Of a DNA stretch of 64,000 nucleotides, positions 44,281 to 53,362 are shown in pieces. Origin of the DNA: Deltaproteobacteria bacterium (GTDB taxonomy: Bacteria > Desulfobacterota > Desulfobacteria > Desulfobacterales > UBA5852). Positions within the stretch are counted from its first letter, which is position 1, and each line of letters opens with the position of its first letter. The stretch lies in contig JAHLLS010000014.1 in NCBI GenBank assembly GCA_020444045.1, positions 1 to 64,000 of the forward strand, written 5' to 3'. The notes beneath the pieces are model-generated. The model searched no databases. It saw nothing but the letters and a program-made list of their open reading frames with translations, and had not been told where the DNA came from. The translations under genes were made by a program, and so were the position numbers.

Positions 44281-45942
44281 CTATTTCCCGACCATCATTG
44301 ACGCGATATCCCCTGCAACCGTTCCGATGGGTTTGATATCAAACTTTTCCACCAACACCTTGGCCACATTGGGAGAGAGAAAAGCCGGCAGTGTCGGCCC
44401 CAGTCGAATGCCCTTGACGCCCAGAAACAGCAGGGCCAGGAGAACGGCAACGGCCTTCTGCTCGTACCAGGCGATATCGTAAGAAATCGGCAGGTCGTTG
44501 ATATCCTCCAAGCCGAACACTTCTTTCAGTTTCAGGGCAATGACCGCCAGGGAATAAGAGTCGTTGCACTGACCGGCATCCAGTACGCGGGGAATGCCGC
44601 CGATGTCGCCCAGATTCAACTTGTTGTAGCGGTATTTGGCACAGCCGGCAGTGAGGATCACAGTGTCCTTAGGCAGATTTTCGGCCACCTCCGTGTAGTA
44701 ACTGCGGCCTTTCTGGCGGCCGTCGCAGCCGGCCATGACCACGAAGCGCTTGATGGCGCCGGATTTGACGGCATCCACCACCTTGTCGGCCAGGGCAAGC
44801 ACCTGGTTGTGGGCGAAACCTCCGACGATGGTGCCAGTCTCGATCTCGGTGGGCGGCGGGCAGGTTTTGGCTTTTTCGACCAGGGCGGAAAAATCCTTGG
44901 CGCCGCCTTCGGGCCGGTCGGCGATGTGCACGGCGTTTTCATAACCCACCACGCCGGTGGTAAAGAGCCGGTCCAGATAGGTGTTGTTCTTTTTCAACGG
45001 CACCAGGCAGTTGGTGGTCAGCAGGATGGGGCCGTTGAAGGATTCGAACTCCGTGTTCTGGCGCCACCATGAGCCGCCGTAGTTGCCCACAAAATGATCG
45101 TATTTTTTGAAGGCCGGGTAGTAGTTGGCCGGCAGCATTTCGCCGTGGGTATAGACGTCCACGCCGGTGCCTTCGGTCTGTTTGAGCAGTTCCTCCATGT
45201 CCTTCATGTCGTGGCCGGTGATCAGGATCCCAGGATTCTTGCCCACGCCGATATTCACTTCGGTGATTTCCGGGTTGCCGTAGGCCGTGGTGTTGGCTTG
45301 GTCCAGCAATGCCATGGTGTTGACGGCGGTTTCGCCGGCCTTCATGACCAGAGCAATCATCGCGTCCACCGGCAGGTCCTTGGTGGTGGAGGCCAACGCT
45401 TCCATGATGAAGTCGTTGATGTCGTCTTTTTGAAAACCCAGGATGGCGGCGTGGTCCGCATAGGCCGCTACTCCCTTCAGCCCGATGATCAGCAGCTCGC
45501 GCAAGGAACGCACATCCTCGTTTTCGGTGGCCAAAACGCCCACGGTCTTGGCCTTGTCGGCATACGTGGACGGGCTCCCTGTCCAGGTGGCGGCCTCGGG
45601 CAGTGCTCCATCAAAATCAGTACCGTTTTTTTTCTTGTAGGCGGCCAAAAACGAAGCACCAATTCTGTCCCGTCGTTGAAGGCCGTCGGTGATCATGGCG
45701 GTAAAACGGGCATCGTCCCAGTTGGCATTGGTGATGGTGGCGAACAGGCCCTGGGCGACGAAATCGTCGTTGGACCGGTCCGCATCCCCCAGCTCCTTGA
45801 GCTTTTCACCGTAGACCGCGATGCCCCTGAGTACGAAGATCAACAGGTCCTGAAGGTTGGCGGTCTCTTCCGGCTTGCCGCAGACGCCTTTGACGGTGCA
45901 GCCGATGTTCTTGGCGGTTTCCTGACATTGAAAACAAAACAT
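44281..45942 (-). CDS. hcp: Hybrid-cluster protein (class I)
   Basis: 553 residues from ATG 45942 with AAAGGAG upstream. N-terminal cluster ligands C-x2-C-x8-C-x5-C ([21 protein letters not shown]), the spacing of the [4Fe-4S] class I form of anaerobes. Hybrid-cluster ligands appear in [36 protein letters not shown] and [13 protein letters not shown]. Length matches Desulfovibrio Hcp. Hcp reduces NO (and hydroxylamine in vitro) and takes part in S-nitrosylation signalling. It is downstream of an FmdE-like gene, a flavodiiron protein and a DUF1858 gene, all on the same strand, and near a nitrate reductase operon, which fits protection from nitrosative stress. Confidence 0.95.
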   Translation of the reverse strand: MFCFQCQETAKNIGCTVKGVCGKPEETANLQDLLIFVLRGIAVYGEKLKELGDADRSNDDFVAQGLFATITNANWDDARFTAMITDGLQRRDRIGASFLAAYKKKNGTDFDGALPEAATWTGSPSTYADKAKTVGVLATENEDVRSLRELLIIGLKGVAAYADHAAILGFQKDDINDFIMEALASTTKDLPVDAMIALVMKAGETAVNTMALLDQANTTAYGNPEITEVNIGVGKNPGILITGHDMKDMEELLKQTEGTGVDVYTHGEMLPANYYPAFKKYDHFVGNYGGSWWRQNTEFESFNGPILLTTNCLVPLKKNNTYLDRLFTTGVVGYENAVHIADRPEGGAKDFSALVEKAKTCPPPTEIETGTIVGGFAHNQVLALADKVVDAVKSGAIKRFVVMAGCDGRQKGRSYYTEVAENLPKDTVILTAGCAKYRYNKLNLGDIGGIPRVLDAGQCNDSYSLAVIALKLKEVFGLEDINDLPISYDIAWYEQKAVAVLLALLFLGVKGIRLGPTLPAFLSPNVAKVLVEKFDIKPIGTVAGDIASMMVGK

Positions 45943-46059
45943 TTCTTTCTCCTTTGTTTGGGTTGTATACGGGGTTTCAAGTATTCTTTTCACATTTCGG
46001 TTTGTTTTTACCCTTTAACCCGTCCTTTCCCTTTGATAGAAATTAAAAAATGAAAAATA

Positions 46060-46653
46060 TTAAGCCTCAATCACTTCTATTACCGTATTCTTATTTTCAA
46101 ATATGGTCTTCACCATTTCTTGAAACCGTTTTGAGAATGTTTTTTTATCTTCTGGTGTAGCATCCTGACCAATTGCGCTCATCAATATTTGGCTAGGATT
46201 TACTACTTTTTCTGGATGATAATTTATACCGATTGCTTTTTTGGTATCAAGACGTGTAAAGCGAACATCTGTATCAATGGGCGCATTGTAAAATAAAAGG
46301 TTTCTTCTATTAAATTTACCACCCGGAATTCCCCCAAAGCCATAATCGGTAGTTGCTCCTGTAATATTGGAAAGCACACATCCCACAACACCTGAATTGT
46401 CATCGGTGGGCGCTTTTTTCATTTCGACCTTTATTTCTCCTCTTTTGGGTATCTCATCTACGTACAATGCTTCAAGGCCTTTCAATGCTATCAAATAGCC
46501 CCCAGCTACTGTTGCACAACTGTGCCCGGCCATTTTTACGATATCGGTGTATGTAAGTTCAATAATGCCATCCTCGTTAACGCCAAGGAATTTGGCTAAT
46601 TCGTCTTTTAATAAAATACTTTCAATTTCATCGAAAAACTTTAGATATTTCAT
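46060..46653 (-). CDS. FmdE-like domain protein, AT-rich
   Basis: 197 residues from MKYLKFFDEI (46653); five extra residues are possible. GHSCATVAGGYLIALKGLEA matches the N-terminal core of the FmdE family (formylmethanofuran dehydrogenase subunit E-like), with a conserved His and Cys. A glycine-rich segment TTDYGFGGIPGGKFNRRNLL and a final helix EMVKTIFENKNTVIEVIEA follow. No zinc ribbon is present. The gene is visibly richer in A/T than its neighbours, which suggests recent transfer from a lower-GC donor. It lies between the flavodiiron gene and hcp; a heme- or metal-linked redox role would fit but is inference. Confidence 0.75.
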   Translation of the reverse strand: MKYLKFFDEIESILLKDELAKFLGVNEDGIIELTYTDIVKMAGHSCATVAGGYLIALKGLEALYVDEIPKRGEIKVEMKKAPTDDNSGVVGCVLSNITGATTDYGFGGIPGGKFNRRNLLFYNAPIDTDVRFTRLDTKKAIGINYHPEKVVNPSQILMSAIGQDATPEDKKTFSKRFQEMVKTIFENKNTVIEVIEA

Positions 46654-46771
46654 GTTGTACTGCCCCACTTGTCAAATTTGCAAAATAGAATAGCATTAAT
46701 GGAAGACATCTTAAAAATAGCGTAACAGGATCACGGTTCATCATCGTTGTACCCTGCTGAAAAAATTCTCC

Positions 46772-46802
46772 CTAAAACGGGTTTCCCAATGGTTCACCCG
46801 TT
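46772..46802 (-). terminator. Intrinsic terminator after the flavodiiron gene
   Basis: On the minus strand, immediately past the flavodiiron stop, AACGGGT and ACCCGTT pair around a 13-base loop and run into TTTTA. This would end the transcript before the FmdE-like gene. Confidence 0.5.
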
Positions 46803-46803
46803 A

Positions 46804-47982
46804 TTATGTGAAACCGTTTTCTATGTGTTTCCGGGCAATTGCAGTTGCCAAAGCATCCAAAGCCTTGAACGTCTCTTCCGATGGCAGGCCTTTGCAAAGG
46901 ACGGGATCGAGGACCTCGACCTTGAGGTTGGGAATCATTCCCGCAAGGGTCTCCACGGTTTTGCCGCCCCACCCATAGGAACCGATAATGGAAAGAAATT
47001 TGGTTTGAGGCTTCAGGGCATTCGCCAGAAACGCGGCATAGGCCGCGCATGGATGGGGGCCTGCCAGAACGGTCGGCGTGCCGACGACGATGGTCGCCGC
47101 ATCAACCAGGGCCATGGCCAGTTTGCCGATGTCGGTGACGGCCAGGTTAAACGGCTCGACCCGGACGCCTTTATCCACCAGGGCACCGATCAAATGGTCG
47201 ACCATCCGTTGGGTGCTCGCGTGCATGGATACGTGCGGCAGCACCACTGTGTTTCGAGGGGCTCCCAGAGTCCAATCGCGATAGGCATCGATGATCAACG
47301 CCGGGCATGGATAGAGTTGGCCATGGCCGGGAGCGATCATTTCGATATCGTAAGACGCGAGCTTCTCCAGATTCTTTTTGATCACACTCCGGAAAGGCAT
47401 CATGATCTCGGCATAGTAGCGTTTGGCCGCCTCATAGACCCGTCCTTCATCCGAGACGAAAAGATCGGTTGTGGCGATATGGGAACCGAAGAAATCGCAG
47501 CTGAACAGGATCTTGTCTTCTTCCAGGTAGGTCACCATGGTCTCGGGCCAGTGGACCCAGGGCGTATGGATGAACTGCAAGGTTTTATCACCGAGAGATA
47601 GCGTTTCACCATCTTCGACGGTTATGAACGCGTCCTCTGGAATTTGCAAAAGATCGATCAGCATCCCCTTGGCTTTGGGGGTCGATATGAGCTTGGCATC
47701 AGGGTATTTTTCAAGAACCTGCAGGATGGTTCCGGCATGGTCTTGCTCCGCATGCTGTGAGACCACGTAATCGATCTTAGGGATGCCCGCGAGCTGTGCC
47801 ATCAATTCCATGGCCATGGGGGGATCCACCGTATCCAGCAAAACAGTCTTCTCACTTCCCTGGATGAGATAGGCGTTATAGCTGGTTCCGTCCGGAAGAG
47901 GGATAAGCGCGTCGAACAAACGGCTATCCCAATCAACTGACCCCATCCAGTAAATATGCTCTTTTAATTTTCGTGCGAACAT
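46804..47982 (-). CDS. Flavodiiron protein (A-type flavoprotein)
   Basis: 392 residues; start MFARKLKEHIYWMG at 47982 with AAGGAGG upstream. The N-terminal metallo-beta-lactamase-like diiron domain has H-x-E-x-D-H in SQHAEQDHAG, and further ligands in WVHWPETMVTY and APGHG. The C-terminal flavodoxin domain binds FMN (VVGTPTVLAGPHPCA; IGSYGWGGKTVETL). Core two-domain class, so electrons come from a separate rubredoxin or similar donor. Reduces O2 to water or NO to N2O. The hcp and DUF1858 neighbours support an NO/O2 detoxification role. Confidence 0.93.
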   Translation of the reverse strand: MFARKLKEHIYWMGSVDWDSRLFDALIPLPDGTSYNAYLIQGSEKTVLLDTVDPPMAMELMAQLAGIPKIDYVVSQHAEQDHAGTILQVLEKYPDAKLISTPKAKGMLIDLLQIPEDAFITVEDGETLSLGDKTLQFIHTPWVHWPETMVTYLEEDKILFSCDFFGSHIATTDLFVSDEGRVYEAAKRYYAEIMMPFRSVIKKNLEKLASYDIEMIAPGHGQLYPCPALIIDAYRDWTLGAPRNTVVLPHVSMHASTQRMVDHLIGALVDKGVRVEPFNLAVTDIGKLAMALVDAATIVVGTPTVLAGPHPCAAYAAFLANALKPQTKFLSIIGSYGWGGKTVETLAGMIPNLKVEVLDPVLCKGLPSEETFKALDALATAIARKHIENGFT

Positions 47983-48063
47983 GGTGTGCCTCCTTTTGTG
48001 GTAATTTAGGATGTCATGTTGTTTTGTTGCCACGCGGCCCATCGCTTTGGGGGTGGACAGACC

Positions 48064-48279
48064 CTATGATTCTTCTTCATCTCCGATGACCTCATAAACA
48101 CGCCGAATCAATTGGTTCTGGTCAATGTTGTATTCCCGGGCGACATCCGCCAAGGTGTGAAAGGCCTCCGCGGGGCACCCCACGCACAACAAACCAAGAT
48201 CCATGAACGGTTGAATGAGCCGCGGATAACCGTCCAAAAGTTCCTTGACAGTGATACCTGGAGACAGACGTGGTTTCAT
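48064..48279 (-). CDS. DUF1858 domain protein
   Basis: 71 residues. Typical DUF1858: SPGITVKELLDGYPRLIQPF, MDLGLLCVGCPAEAFHTLAD, then VAREYNIDQNQLIRRV. The Cys-x2-Cys pair CVGC is shared with the N-terminal domain of RIC/ScdA iron-sulfur repair proteins. Genes of this family are commonly found next to hcp and flavodiiron genes. Possible role in nitrosative stress or Fe-S maintenance. Lies 81 bases upstream of the flavodiiron gene in the same direction. Confidence 0.88.
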   Translation of the reverse strand: MKPRLSPGITVKELLDGYPRLIQPFMDLGLLCVGCPAEAFHTLADVAREYNIDQNQLIRRVYEVIGDEEES

Positions 48280-48328
48280 GGCTGGAAATGGTTTCCTATC
48301 CGATGTTGTTACTGTTGCCGGAAGCGTG

Positions 48329-49057
48329 TCAGCCGATAAGCGCCAGCAACATGACCGCGATAATCCCGAAAATGAAACAGAAAATATGTTGCCCCCCGCT
48401 GCTATTCCTGGCAGCCGGCATCAATTCGCCCGCGGCGATGTAGATCATCAGCCCTGCCGTGGCGCCCACCAGAACGGACATGATTTGTGGGGATATCTCG
48501 ACGAACAGGTAGCGCGCGGCGATGTATCCCGCCACGATGGGCAAGGCACTCAGTGAAGACATGCCGAATGATTTCAGCCGATTCCCATAGGTGAAATAGT
48601 GGGGCGCCGAGGTACAGATCCCCTCGGGAATATTGTGGATGGCAACGGCCAGCGCGATGACCATTGAATCGCCGACATCCGTGGCCGCACCAATGGCGAT
48701 GGCCATGCCCTCCGGAAAGTTGTGCAAAAAAATGGCCAGGATCAGAAAGTTGGCCGTGTGCCCCAGGTGACACACGTCCTCTCCGCATGCGGCACATTCG
48801 TGAACATGGGGCAACAGGCGGTCAAGCGCATACATCGCCGCGGCACCGAGCGACAGCCCGGTCACACAGGTAAAACTTCCCCCCAGGCGAGCGCTTTCGG
48901 GGATTAAATCCAGAAACGAAATGGCCAACATGATGCCGGCGGCAAAATAGAGCATGTTGTGGATATAGACGGTGGACGGCTTTTTCAAGACCCCGATTCC
49001 CGACCCGATGACCGGGCCCACGACCGATAAGGCAACAATCATGGTTTCCTGGGTCAT
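48329..49057 (-). CDS. ZIP-family divalent metal transporter
   Basis: 242 residues with about eight membrane helices. Transport-site motifs of ZIP proteins: FLHNFPEGMAIAIGAATDVG in TM4 (HNxPEG) and AVAIHNIPEGICTSAPHYF in TM5 (HNIPEG). A cytoplasmic Cys/His-rich loop HVHECAACGEDVCHLGHTAN may bind metal as a sensor. Moves zinc, iron or manganese down gradient. Clear ZupT/GufA-type. Its presence with hcp and the flavodiiron gene may serve iron supply, but co-regulation is not shown. Confidence 0.9.
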   Translation of the reverse strand: MTQETMIVALSVVGPVIGSGIGVLKKPSTVYIHNMLYFAAGIMLAISFLDLIPESARLGGSFTCVTGLSLGAAAMYALDRLLPHVHECAACGEDVCHLGHTANFLILAIFLHNFPEGMAIAIGAATDVGDSMVIALAVAIHNIPEGICTSAPHYFTYGNRLKSFGMSSLSALPIVAGYIAARYLFVEISPQIMSVLVGATAGLMIYIAAGELMPAARNSSGGQHIFCFIFGIIAVMLLALIG

Positions 49058-49091
49058 GCCCCCTCACTTTCCTGTCACGCCTATGGCCAAT

Positions 49092-49105
49092 TTGACCGTC
49101 ATCCT
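49092..49105. promoter_or_regulatory. Weak Fnr-like half-dyad upstream of the ZIP gene
   Basis: TTGAC-CGTC-ATCCT matches one half of an Fnr/Dnr-type TTGAT-N4-ATCAA box well and the other partly. It lies 35 bases before the ZIP start codon. A Crp/Fnr regulator is encoded just upstream. Confidence 0.25.
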
Positions 49106-49300
49106 GTAAATTCGTTCTTTCGCTCTTGATCCGGTGTGCCGTTTTTATCCGCAACAACCCGATCGACAGGTCAATGTTAAGATGGAGAATATATGTGATT
49201 TTCCCATCTGTCTTTGCGCTACCGCAAACAGGATCGATTTTTTTTATAAAAGGAGGGATGGGGAAATGATGGGTGGCGGGATTCGATATCCGTGTGCTGT

Positions 49301-49999
49301 TCAACCCGTTTCAGAAAATTGCACCAAGGCGTGGGGATCCGTGACGATGATCTGTTCACGTCCGGACTGAATCCAGCCTTTTTTTTCCCAGGCGCTGAGC
49401 GTCCGGCTGACCGTGTATAAGGTGGTCCCGGAATAGTCGGCGATATTTTGTCGGCTTAAAGGGATGTCGATGTGAATCCCCTCCGGGGTCTTCGAACCGG
49501 CCCGCCGCATGAGCCGGAGAAGGGAGCGGGCGATGCGTTGATCCACATGCTCGGTGCAAACCTCCAGGTAGCGGTTCTGGACGTCGTCAATCCGCTCTAA
49601 AATGATGCCCAGGAGGTTGATGGCGATATCGGGATATCGGCGCATCAATTGCATCATGGCCGGTTTATCCCAGACGATGACGTCCGTTTCCTCGATGGCT
49701 TCGGCCGTGACCGGATAAGCCCAGTTCTTGAGGACGGCAGTGGCGGCGGTCAATTCTCCGGGAACGATATAGCGGAGAATGACCTCCTTGCCCTGTTCGT
49801 TGAGTTTGGTCAGCTTCAGACGGCCCCGGTTCACCAAAAAACAATTTTTAGCCGGGTCGCCTTGATGGAATAGAATGTTTTTGGGTTCGAGTTTAATTCT
49901 CCGACCCTCTTTTACAAGGTTTGCCACCTGCTCACCTGTCAAGCCTTTGAAAACCTCTGACCGATGCGGGCTGTAGGATATTTGCGGATTGGTAGCCAT
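49301..49999 (-). CDS. Crp/Fnr-family transcriptional regulator
   Basis: 232 residues from MATNPQISYS (49999). An N-terminal cyclic-nucleotide-binding-like beta barrel (ILFHQGDPAKNCFLVNRGRL, VILRYIVPGELTAAT), a dimerisation helix (LLGIILERIDDVQNRYLEVC) and a winged helix-turn-helix (LSRQNIADYSGTTLYTVSRT, LSAWEKKGW). No N-terminal cysteine cluster, so it is not an Fe-S Fnr; it is closer to the Dnr/HcpR kind that senses NO through heme. Recognition helix TTLYTVSRTLS suits TTGAC-type half-sites, as found upstream of narG. Likely regulator of the nar and hcp genes, by proximity. Confidence 0.85.
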   Translation of the reverse strand: MATNPQISYSPHRSEVFKGLTGEQVANLVKEGRRIKLEPKNILFHQGDPAKNCFLVNRGRLKLTKLNEQGKEVILRYIVPGELTAATAVLKNWAYPVTAEAIEETDVIVWDKPAMMQLMRRYPDIAINLLGIILERIDDVQNRYLEVCTEHVDQRIARSLLRLMRRAGSKTPEGIHIDIPLSRQNIADYSGTTLYTVSRTLSAWEKKGWIQSGREQIIVTDPHALVQFSETG

Positions 50000-50253
50000 A
50001 TGCAATGCGTACAATGATGCACAAGAGAGGGTCGGAATTCAGTGGCGCCGGCCAGTTTGTCCACCCCAAAATCGATGGATTGCCCCGAGCATACTTGCAG
50101 AGGTCCCGCTTTACAAGGACAACTTCTGCAGGAGCGATATCGACGACTTGGGGCGGGTGTTTTACATTGATTGTCTTTGCTTTTGATGTGAGATGGTTGT
50201 CTATCAATCGTGCAGGGCATGTTACGCCAGGGAAACGGAATCGATCAGCGCCG

Positions 50254-51279
50254 TTATCGATATTGGGCCTTCAACACCGCCGCCATCCGGTTGACAGCGG
50301 CAAAAGCGCGCTCCACGGTGCGCTCCTTGTCCGGGTTTACCAGACAGCACGTGGCCGGTGAGAGCATGCTTCGTGCGATCATCTGCTCCCGATCGATTCC
50401 CTTGGACCAAAGCACTTTCCAAACGTTCTCGAGACGCTGGATCAAGGCGGGCGTCTCCGCCTGGGCAAAGGACTCGAATCCCGTCGGCACGATACCCCAG
50501 ACGATCACACCACCCCGATCGAGAAACCGTCCAATGGCAGAGGCGTAGGAGGCAAAAATTTCCGCATTGGTGAAGACATCCAGGGAAAGCACATCCAGAT
50601 CCAGGTTGAGCAGAAAATCCCAATCCGGATTGCCGCACAGGTGAATCCCGCGGGGGCGGTCCACCTGGCTGAAAAATTGATCCAGATCGCCCTTGGCCTT
50701 CAGGTCGCTGTAGCCCGCCATGGCCGAAAACAGAAACTGCAATCCCGGTTCATCCACGAACATAAAGGCGTTGGCATTGCGCTGCTTGAGCCGCCCCAAT
50801 TGAACGTTCAACCGCCGGGCCATGAAATCGAGCATGAAGGGTCGTACGGTGTCGTCAAAGATAATCGGCCGGTCATCCTGATCGATGATATTGAACCCGA
50901 AACTGATCGGTCCCTCCAACTGCCCCCGGATGGCGGGCCGGTCCTTCAGGTCCAGTGCCAGAAATTGGTGGTACACCGCCGAATACGTCTCGCTGACATC
51001 AAAATAGGTGGGATCGTCGAAGTGCAGCAGCGCCTCTTCCAGTTCCTCGGCAAACTTATCGATGGAAAACCGCAGCGTCCGTTTTTCCATATCCAGGACA
51101 ATGCCCGGGAAATGTTCGGCGGCCTGCACGTACATGTCTTCGGTGTAGCTGGTGTTGGGCAGTTGGGGCCAGAAAGGCACGTCCACCGACAGAGCGATTT
51201 CAAGGGCCCGCGTGACGTCCCTGTGCGGCATCACGGCCATGGCGGTGGTCAGCAGGTTGCCGGGAATAATTGTATCCAT
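50254..51279 (-). CDS. UROD/MetE-like superfamily protein
   Basis: 341 residues. TIM-barrel protein of the uroporphyrinogen-decarboxylase/cobalamin-independent methionine synthase superfamily: N-terminal PGNLLTTAMAVMPHRDVTRA, QLEGPISFGFNIIDQDDRPI, AFMFVDEPGLQFLFSAMAGY. Candidate zinc/thiol ligands are in GIHLCGNPDW (His, Cys) and SPATCCLVNPD (Cys). These match the methyltransferase branch rather than true UROD. Common in anaerobes that handle methylated compounds; substrate unknown. Same strand as the nar block; the intergenic 51280-51363 separates it from the DHOD-like remnant. Confidence 0.8.
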   Translation of the reverse strand: MDTIIPGNLLTTAMAVMPHRDVTRALEIALSVDVPFWPQLPNTSYTEDMYVQAAEHFPGIVLDMEKRTLRFSIDKFAEELEEALLHFDDPTYFDVSETYSAVYHQFLALDLKDRPAIRGQLEGPISFGFNIIDQDDRPIIFDDTVRPFMLDFMARRLNVQLGRLKQRNANAFMFVDEPGLQFLFSAMAGYSDLKAKGDLDQFFSQVDRPRGIHLCGNPDWDFLLNLDLDVLSLDVFTNAEIFASYASAIGRFLDRGGVIVWGIVPTGFESFAQAETPALIQRLENVWKVLWSKGIDREQMIARSMLSPATCCLVNPDKERTVERAFAAVNRMAAVLKAQYR

Positions 51280-51363
51280 CGGGCAACTCCTGTCTCGTCT
51301 TGTTAAGTGTTTTCGGCGTTTGTATTCTGATCAGGACGGCGTTGTTGATAGTAGGATATGGCT

Positions 51364-51607
51364 TCAGGTTATATATTTGCCACCCCCGAAGTAGCACATG
51401 AACTGCACCCGTTCGTAAACAGCGGGGTTGCTCGCCTTTTCCTGGCTCATTTTACCGCGAAAATCCGATAGGGACGTAAAACCGTGCTCCTGCATCCATG
51501 TCTTCAAGTCGTCTATCATGGTGCCAATATGTTCCGGCCCTTTTTGATAGAGGCCTGAAACCGTCTGAACCGCCCTTGAGTCCCCAATAGGTCGTGGTGA
51601 TGTCCAT
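51364..51607 (-). pseudogene. Dihydroorotate-dehydrogenase-like gene with internal deletion
   Basis: Behind a good ribosome-binding site (AGAGGAG), ATG 51607 begins MDITTTYWGLK, the standard N-terminus of DHOD-like proteins (MDITTTYxGLKLKNP). Within a dozen codons the family C-terminus appears in another frame: SRAVQTVSGLYQKGPEHIGT, MIDDLKTWMQEHGFTSLSDF and SNPAVYERVQFMCYFGG, ending at TGA 51364-51366. About 240 residues, including the FMN-binding barrel, have been lost and the frame is shifted. Flanking genes are intact, so a clean internal deletion is the simplest reading. Confidence 0.85.
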
Positions 51608-51619
51608 GGTGTTCTCCTC

Positions 51620-52651
51620 TCAGGCGCATTTACCGAAGGGACAGTGCGGGAAATGGCATTCTGGGCAATTCAAGCACAGCCCGCCGTGCCCCATCCCGGC
51701 AATATCCCGGCGGTCCAGCCGTTCGCCAGCCAGGATACGCGGGAGAACCAGATCCAGCAGGGTTGTTTCATGGTACAACCCGCATGCCGGAACACCGATC
51801 ACAGGGATGTTATCGATGTCGGCGGTCATGAACATGGCTCCCGGCAGCACGGGAGCACCATAGAAGTGGCAATCCCCGCCGGCCTGCTGGATTCCCTGGC
51901 GCGTGACATCGTCCGGGTCCACGGACATGCCTCCCGTTGTCAGGATGAGATCGGCACCTGCTTCGATCAAACGGCGTATCTCCGAAGCAATCGTTTCGGG
52001 TTTATCCGGTGCAAAGGCGACCCCTATCACTTCGGATCCGATATGATCTACTTTTTTTCTCAAAATGCTTTCGAAGCGATCTTCAATCAGACGGGTAAAC
52101 ACTTCGTTCCCGGTTATCACGAGACCGACCCGGGCGCGCCTCAACGGCTTGACTTCCAGCACGCCCCCGCAAGTCTTCGCTTTGGCAACGGCAGCCTCGA
52201 CATCGGCAGCTTTTATGACCAGGGGGATAGCGCGGGTTCCGGCCACCACCGCACCTTTTTTAACGAGGGTATTGGTATGGCGTGTGGCGCACATGACATC
52301 GCCGAGCATATTGATTTCCGTCAATCCACCCACATGGACTTTCAGCAATCCATCCACCAGAGCCACTAAATTCAACTTCCCTTCCCGCGGTTCGTCTTCC
52401 CAACCCACGTTGGGGCCGCAAAACGCCCGGGCCAAGGCAATGGCAGCATCATTCTCGTGGAGGTAGCCCTCCTCCAGCGTCAAGACGAAAAGATGCTCCT
52501 TGCCCAAACGCTGCAGATGGCAAAGATCTTTATGTCGGACGCGGTGGCCTTTCTTGAAGGCCCGGCCTTTGAATTCCCCTTGGCGGATTTCGGTCACGTC
52601 ATGGGCCAGCACAAGCCCGACGGCATCCTTAAGCTTAACGGTTTTGAACAT
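51620..52651 (-). CDS. Molybdopterin-binding protein with Cys-rich C-terminus
   Basis: 343 residues. A N-terminal domain of the MoeA/CinA-like partner type (MFKTVKLKDAVGLVLAHDVT) precedes a MoCF-biosynthesis domain: RVGLVITGNEVFTRLIEDRF and the cofactor loop LILTTGGMSVDPDDVTRQGI. The C-terminus carries five cysteines (GLCLNCPECHFPHCPFGKC), perhaps a metal or Fe-S site. Such proteins bind or mature molybdopterin; in this position it probably supports the molybdenum cofactor of NarG. Followed upstream by an FmdE gene and narK, same strand. Confidence 0.85.
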   Translation of the reverse strand: MFKTVKLKDAVGLVLAHDVTEIRQGEFKGRAFKKGHRVRHKDLCHLQRLGKEHLFVLTLEEGYLHENDAAIALARAFCGPNVGWEDEPREGKLNLVALVDGLLKVHVGGLTEINMLGDVMCATRHTNTLVKKGAVVAGTRAIPLVIKAADVEAAVAKAKTCGGVLEVKPLRRARVGLVITGNEVFTRLIEDRFESILRKKVDHIGSEVIGVAFAPDKPETIASEIRRLIEAGADLILTTGGMSVDPDDVTRQGIQQAGGDCHFYGAPVLPGAMFMTADIDNIPVIGVPACGLYHETTLLDLVLPRILAGERLDRRDIAGMGHGGLCLNCPECHFPHCPFGKCA

Positions 52652-52675
52652 CTGGTCTTGCCCCCGCGATAATTT

Positions 52676-53284
52676 CTATTTTCCAACCGCCTTGGCGCGA
52701 TGGCCTTCGTAGTAGCCATTTCCTTGACAGGCCCGGCAGATCGAGCCCTGGGTCGCCGTAAAGGCTTCGTTGCAGACCGGACATACATTGATATCCGTCT
52801 TCTTTACACGGTCGTAATACTGGGTCATGGTAATGGCCTGGGATGACAGGACATGTCGCCCCGCCTCTAAAATAATTCCCAGCAGGACATCGAGCGGCAA
52901 CTCTTTTTTAGGTATCAGGCGCATATACCATTTGTACAATTTAGGGTATGACTGCATCTTTTCCAGGTCAACCCATACCCGATGGCCTTTTTTCGTCCGG
53001 CGATCATAGAGGCTCAGGGCAAACTTGTCCCAGTCCAGAATTTTCATCCAGCCATTGCCGATCGTGCACGGTGTGAAAAGCTGAATGGCATCCGGCAGGC
53101 AATGGCGGGTTTCGACGATGGCATCCGCCTCCGTTTGCGTGCCGATCAGTTCCTGCGCCAGGTCGACCATGAAAAGGCCCAGAACGAGCCCTGGGGCCTT
53201 CCATCCGTGAAAATTTTCAATGATGCGCAAACACTCGCCAATTGGTCTTCCGCAGGTGATGATGTCCTTTGGTTCGTGGACCAT
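52676..53284 (-). CDS. FmdE family protein with C-terminal zinc ribbon
   Basis: 202 residues. The N-terminal FmdE domain contains ENFHGWKAPGLVLGLFMVDL (FHGxxxPGLxxG in the family) and later ETRHCLPDAIQLFTPCTIGN with conserved Cys. The C-terminus is a four-Cys ribbon, CPVCNEAF and SICRACQGNGYYEG. Family members occur next to molybdenum or tungsten enzymes and molybdopterin-binding proteins, exactly as here. A role in delivery or quality control of the molybdenum cofactor is inference. Confidence 0.85.
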   Translation of the reverse strand: MVHEPKDIITCGRPIGECLRIIENFHGWKAPGLVLGLFMVDLAQELIGTQTEADAIVETRHCLPDAIQLFTPCTIGNGWMKILDWDKFALSLYDRRTKKGHRVWVDLEKMQSYPKLYKWYMRLIPKKELPLDVLLGIILEAGRHVLSSQAITMTQYYDRVKKTDINVCPVCNEAFTATQGSICRACQGNGYYEGHRAKAVGK

Positions 53285-53362
53285 GATCCTCTCCTCACGG
53301 ATATTTTCAAGATCGTGGATGATCCAGTTATACGTCTCAATGATTTTGGGTCAGCTTCAAGT

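Noticed and set aside
45094..46053. 319-codon plus-strand frame
   Set aside because: Antisense of hcp; composition is that of a shadow frame.
49939..50220. Minus-strand short frames with several cysteines upstream of the Crp/Fnr gene
   Set aside because: The Cys spacing does not fit a ferredoxin or zinc ribbon and there is no good start; treated as intergenic.
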